From Theobroma cacao (Eukaryota > Streptophyta > Magnoliopsida > Malvales > Malvaceae), in contig NC_030854.1 of assembly GCF_000208745.1 (NCBI RefSeq), positions 33,667,817 to 33,731,816 on the forward strand: a DNA stretch of 64,000 bases, given 5' to 3'. A program made the translations under genes and the position numbers. The notes under the pieces were generated by a model. The model saw nothing but the letters and a program-made list of their open reading frames with translations, ran no database searches and was not told the DNA's origin. This document shows positions 63,881 through 64,000 of this stretch, piece by piece; the stretch's first letter is position 1, and every line of letters begins with the position of its first letter.

Positions 63881-64000
63881 CTTTGCGTATAAAAAATTAA
63901 AAGAACCAATTAGGGAACTTTCAGCAGTAGGCAAGTGAAACCACAATGTAACCGTAGAGAGCAAAAAAGCCAAAAAAAAAAAATAATAATAATTCTATTG

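Overview
The window is nuclear DNA of a flowering plant, almost certainly a eudicot. Intergenic DNA is AT-rich, genes are split by GT-AG introns, and every recognisable product is a plant family: plastid proteins, a DYW-type PPR protein, a CC-NBS-LRR receptor, phloem protein 2 and LHP1. I cannot name the species. From memory, the genes at about 2.2 kb, 2.5 kb and 37.4 kb match the Arabidopsis neighbours At5g17660, At5g17670 and At5g17690, so part of an ancestral gene order seems to be kept, widened here by insertions.

Left part (1-12.2 kb): a plastid-type tRNA (guanine-N7) methyltransferase on the minus strand, cut by the window edge, sits head-to-head with an alpha/beta hydrolase (PGAP1-like lipase fold). 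A small SWIB-domain gene follows in convergent orientation. Next come AT-rich DNA and a decayed Copia retrotransposon gag (about 12.17-12.96 kb).

Middle (15.3-25 kb): an intronless F-box gene; an unusual inverted-repeat cluster in A-B-A'-B' order at 17.6-18.6 kb; a two-exon gene of unknown function with a very acidic N-terminus; then a Helitron-like 3' end (20662) joined directly to a 3.7 kb copy of the hydrolase/SWIB 3' halves from 5985-12171. That copy has lost the SWIB first exon through a microhomology deletion.

Right-centre (25.5-46.4 kb): plastid RNA polymerase sigma factor SIG2, a WBP2-like GRAM-domain gene, a dead Myb/SANT-like gene (PIF/Harbinger ORF1 type) with its first exon duplicated in tandem, LHP1/TFL2, a small three-helix membrane protein, and an intronless DYW PPR gene close to At3g23330.

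Right part (47-64 kb): a 1.2-kb-residue CNL immune receptor, then a tandem duplication holding two PP2-like lectin genes. One copy ends in a broken piece of the plastid ribosomal protein L3 gene; the other runs into the intact gene. A decayed LINE tail lies between. The window closes with the 3' two thirds of a diverged UDP-glucose pyrophosphorylase-like gene that uses a GC-AG intron and shows a reading-frame conflict.

Several products are predicted plastid proteins (tRNA methyltransferase, hydrolase, SIG2, L3, a probable PPR editing factor), but they are separate nuclear genes and nothing indicates a cluster. No prokaryotic-type system, CRISPR array or tRNA/rRNA gene was seen.
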